This document shows positions 62,213 through 64,000 of a stretch of DNA of 64,000 nt, piece by piece. The position numbers and the translations under genes are program-made. Position 1 is the first letter of the stretch, and each line of letters opens with the position of its first letter. The stretch lies in the NCBI RefSeq assembly GCF_037038585.1, contig NC_092520.1, positions 17,305,001 through 17,369,000 on the forward strand, read 5' to 3'. The notes under the pieces are model-generated. The model worked only from the letters and a program-made list of their open reading frames with translations, was not told where the DNA came from and ran no database searches. Source of the DNA: Patagioenas fasciata (lineage: Eukaryota > Chordata > Aves > Columbiformes > Columbidae).

Positions 62213-63592
62213 TTTTCAGGAAAGACAGGCCAGCCAGGCATGGTGGTGGAGTTGCTCTCTATGTGAGAGAGCAACTACAATGTACTAAATTCTGCCCAGG
62301 ATCAGATAAGGAACGAGTTGAGAGTGTATGGATCAGGATCAAGGGGCAGGCTGGCAGGGGTGATACTGTTGTAGGTGTCTATTATAGGCCACCAGATCAG
62401 GCTGAGGAAGTTGATGAGGCCTTCTATGTGCAGCTGAGAGTGGCCTCACAGTCACAGGCCCTGGTTGTTGTGGGTGATTTTAACCTCCCTGATGTTTGCT
62501 GGAAGGACCATTCAGTCAGCCAGCCACAGTCCAGGAGGTTCCTCCAGTGCATTAATGATAACTTCCTCATGCACATGGTGGTCAATGGGGTGGAGTCTAG
62601 TTGGAGGCCAGTATCTAGTGGAGTGCCTCAGGGATCAGTACTGGGGCCAATATTATTCAATATATTCATTAACAGTTTGGATGAGGGAATTGAGTGTACT
62701 ATCAGTAAGTTTGCTGATGACACTAAGCTGGGAGGAGTGGCTGACACGCCAGAAGGCTGTGCTGCCATCCAGCAGGACCTGGACAGGCTGGAGAGTTGGG
62801 CGGGGAATAACTTGATGAAATTTAACAAGGGAAAGTGTAGAGTCCTGCCCCTGGGCAGGAACAACCCCAGGTTCCAGTATAGGTTGGGAAATTACGTATT
62901 AGAGAGCAGTGTAGGGGAAAGGGACCTGGGGGTCCTGGTGGACACCAGGATGACCATGAGCCAGCACTGTGCCCTTGTGGCCAGGAAGGCCAATGGCATC
63001 CTGGGGTGTATTAGAAGGGGGGTGGTTAGTAGATCGAGAGACGTCCTCCTTCCCCTCTACTCCGCCCTGGTGAGACCCCATCTGGAATATTGTGTCCATT
63101 TCTGGGCCCCTCAGTTCAAGAAGGACAGGGAACTGCTGGAGAGGGTCCAGTGTAGAGCAACGAAGATGATTAAGAGAGTGGAGCACCTCCCTTATGAAGA
63201 AAGGCTGAGGGAGCTGGGGCTCTTTAGTTTGGAGAAGAGGAGACTGAGGGGTGACCTTATTAATGTTTATAAATATATAAAGGGTGAGTGCCACGAGGAT
63301 GGAGCCAGGCTCTTCTCGGTGGCAAACAATGATAGGACAAGGGCTAATGGGATCAAGCTGGAACACAAGAGGTTCCACTTAAATTTGAGAAGAAACTTCT
63401 CAATGAGGGTGACAGAACACTGGAACAGGCTGCCCAGGGAGGTTGTGGAGTCTCCTTCCCTGGAGACATTCAAAACCCATCTGGACATGTTCCTGTGCTA
63501 CCTCACCTAGGCGTTCCTGCTCCAGCAGGGGGATTGGACTAGATGATCTTTTGAGGTCCCTTCCAATCCCAAACATACTGTGATGCTGTGAA
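62213..63592 (+). mobile_element. CR1 LINE copy with internal in-frame deletion, plus strand
   Basis: The best preserved element. It begins in the endonuclease domain ([18 protein letters not shown] from about 62221) and ends with the family's 3' tail (GGGGGATTGGACTAGATGAT, then a GTGATGCTGTGA end). It lacks the element's 5' part, including ORF1. The 3' text matches the short nested copy at 34326-34444. A 415-codon open frame runs through most of it. No target duplication was identified by eye. Confidence 0.95.
62263..63510 (+). pseudogene. CR1 ORF2 remnant: endonuclease fused to RT by deletion
   Basis: CR1 ORF2 encodes an AP-type endonuclease that nicks the target and a reverse transcriptase that copies the RNA there. 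Here residues about 1-105 are endonuclease ([34 protein letters not shown] at about 68-74). At about residue 106 (near 62576-62583) the frame jumps straight to RT ([20 protein letters not shown], then FADD at about 150-153, the YxDD-type catalytic box), then to the C-terminal region ([42 protein letters not shown]). The end of the endonuclease, the linker and the RT fingers are missing, roughly 300 residues judged from family knowledge, so it should be inactive. The ORF opens at GTG; the same frame is open upstream to about 62182, so the listed start is not the real one. Absence of stops suggests a fairly young copy. Confidence 0.9.
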
Positions 63593-64000
63593 AAATCCCC
63601 TAGCAGTGACAAAACACTCCTGACTTGACAACAAATGTGCCACATTTCAGCTTTGAAGGTAAAATGATTGTGGTGTTAATAAAAATAATAAATGTCTCTT
63701 TAGAAAGAAGGTTGGTATTCTATATAGCTACTTAGTTATTTACCATAAACAGGATTTGTTTGGAGTTATTGTGATTTGTGCAACTGTGGCTTTACAAAAA
63801 AAAAAAATAAATAAATGATCATATTCAAAGTGAACTCATATTTAGGAAACTAAATCATCTCTAACACTGGTGTTGTAATAGAACCTAGAAGAAATCCAAT
63901 TCATACTGCATTAGGCACTGAATTATATTGTAGGGAAAAGTCCGTAGCTGGAAGTTTCCAACCAGAGCAGAAAATGCAGACTCTCATGCAGAAGTGAATA
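63593..64000. other. AT-rich non-coding DNA, no gene seen
   Basis: Nothing recognised, apart from a short A-rich tract near 63797-63815. Confidence 0.55.

Noticed and set aside
62465..63645. ORFs of 73-159 codons in other frames and on the minus strand
   Set aside because: They are shadows of the CR1 ORF2 frame.

Overview
This window looks like non-coding (intergenic or long-intron) DNA from a bird. It is AT-rich with short GC-richer islands, has no convincing cellular protein-coding gene, and carries many pieces of the avian/reptilian LINE family CR1. It also holds several LTRs, some of a type common in bird genomes whose 5' end reads TGTCCTGGTTT. I saw no rRNA, tRNA, CRISPR array or bacterial-type operon. 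I cannot name the species.

Layout. 1-2.3 kb: AT-rich DNA with TA/TG and CA microsatellites. 2.32-2.77 kb: minus-strand LTR. 6.17-6.54 kb: GC-rich minus-strand insert ending in a poly(A) signal. 8.25-8.43 and 9.70-10.02 kb: two minus-strand CR1 tails. 10-23.7 kb: mostly unassigned, with a compound pentanucleotide satellite at 12.70-12.79 kb. 23.7-29.6 kb: three plus-strand CR1 pieces and one LTR-like block. 32.3-34.6 kb: LTR copy 1, then a rearranged CR1 with an internal inversion and a younger CR1 nested inside it. 37.5-39.6 kb: old CR1/LINE relics and a short coding-like orphan ORF. 39.98-40.87 kb: LTR copy 2, same family as copy 1 but opposite orientation. 41.06-41.73 kb: a solo LTR with a 5-bp target duplication. 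42.3-53.7 kb: mostly unassigned. 53.7-54.25 and 57.53-57.83 kb: LTR-like blocks, the second apparently inside an ancient CR1. 62.2-63.6 kb: the longest ORF (415 codons), an internally deleted CR1 joining endonuclease to reverse-transcriptase sequence.

The most interesting structure is in LTR copy 2. Downstream of its TATA box is an array of about nine short stem-loops (40333-40587). Copy 1 has a shorter version in which the pairing is kept although stems and loops differ. Because it lies in the expected transcript, it reads like a repeated RNA-structure module of an endogenous retroelement.

The repeats do not work together as a pathway. The window records successive retroelement insertion, truncation, nesting, inversion and solo-LTR formation. 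All family names come from recognition by eye; no database search was made.
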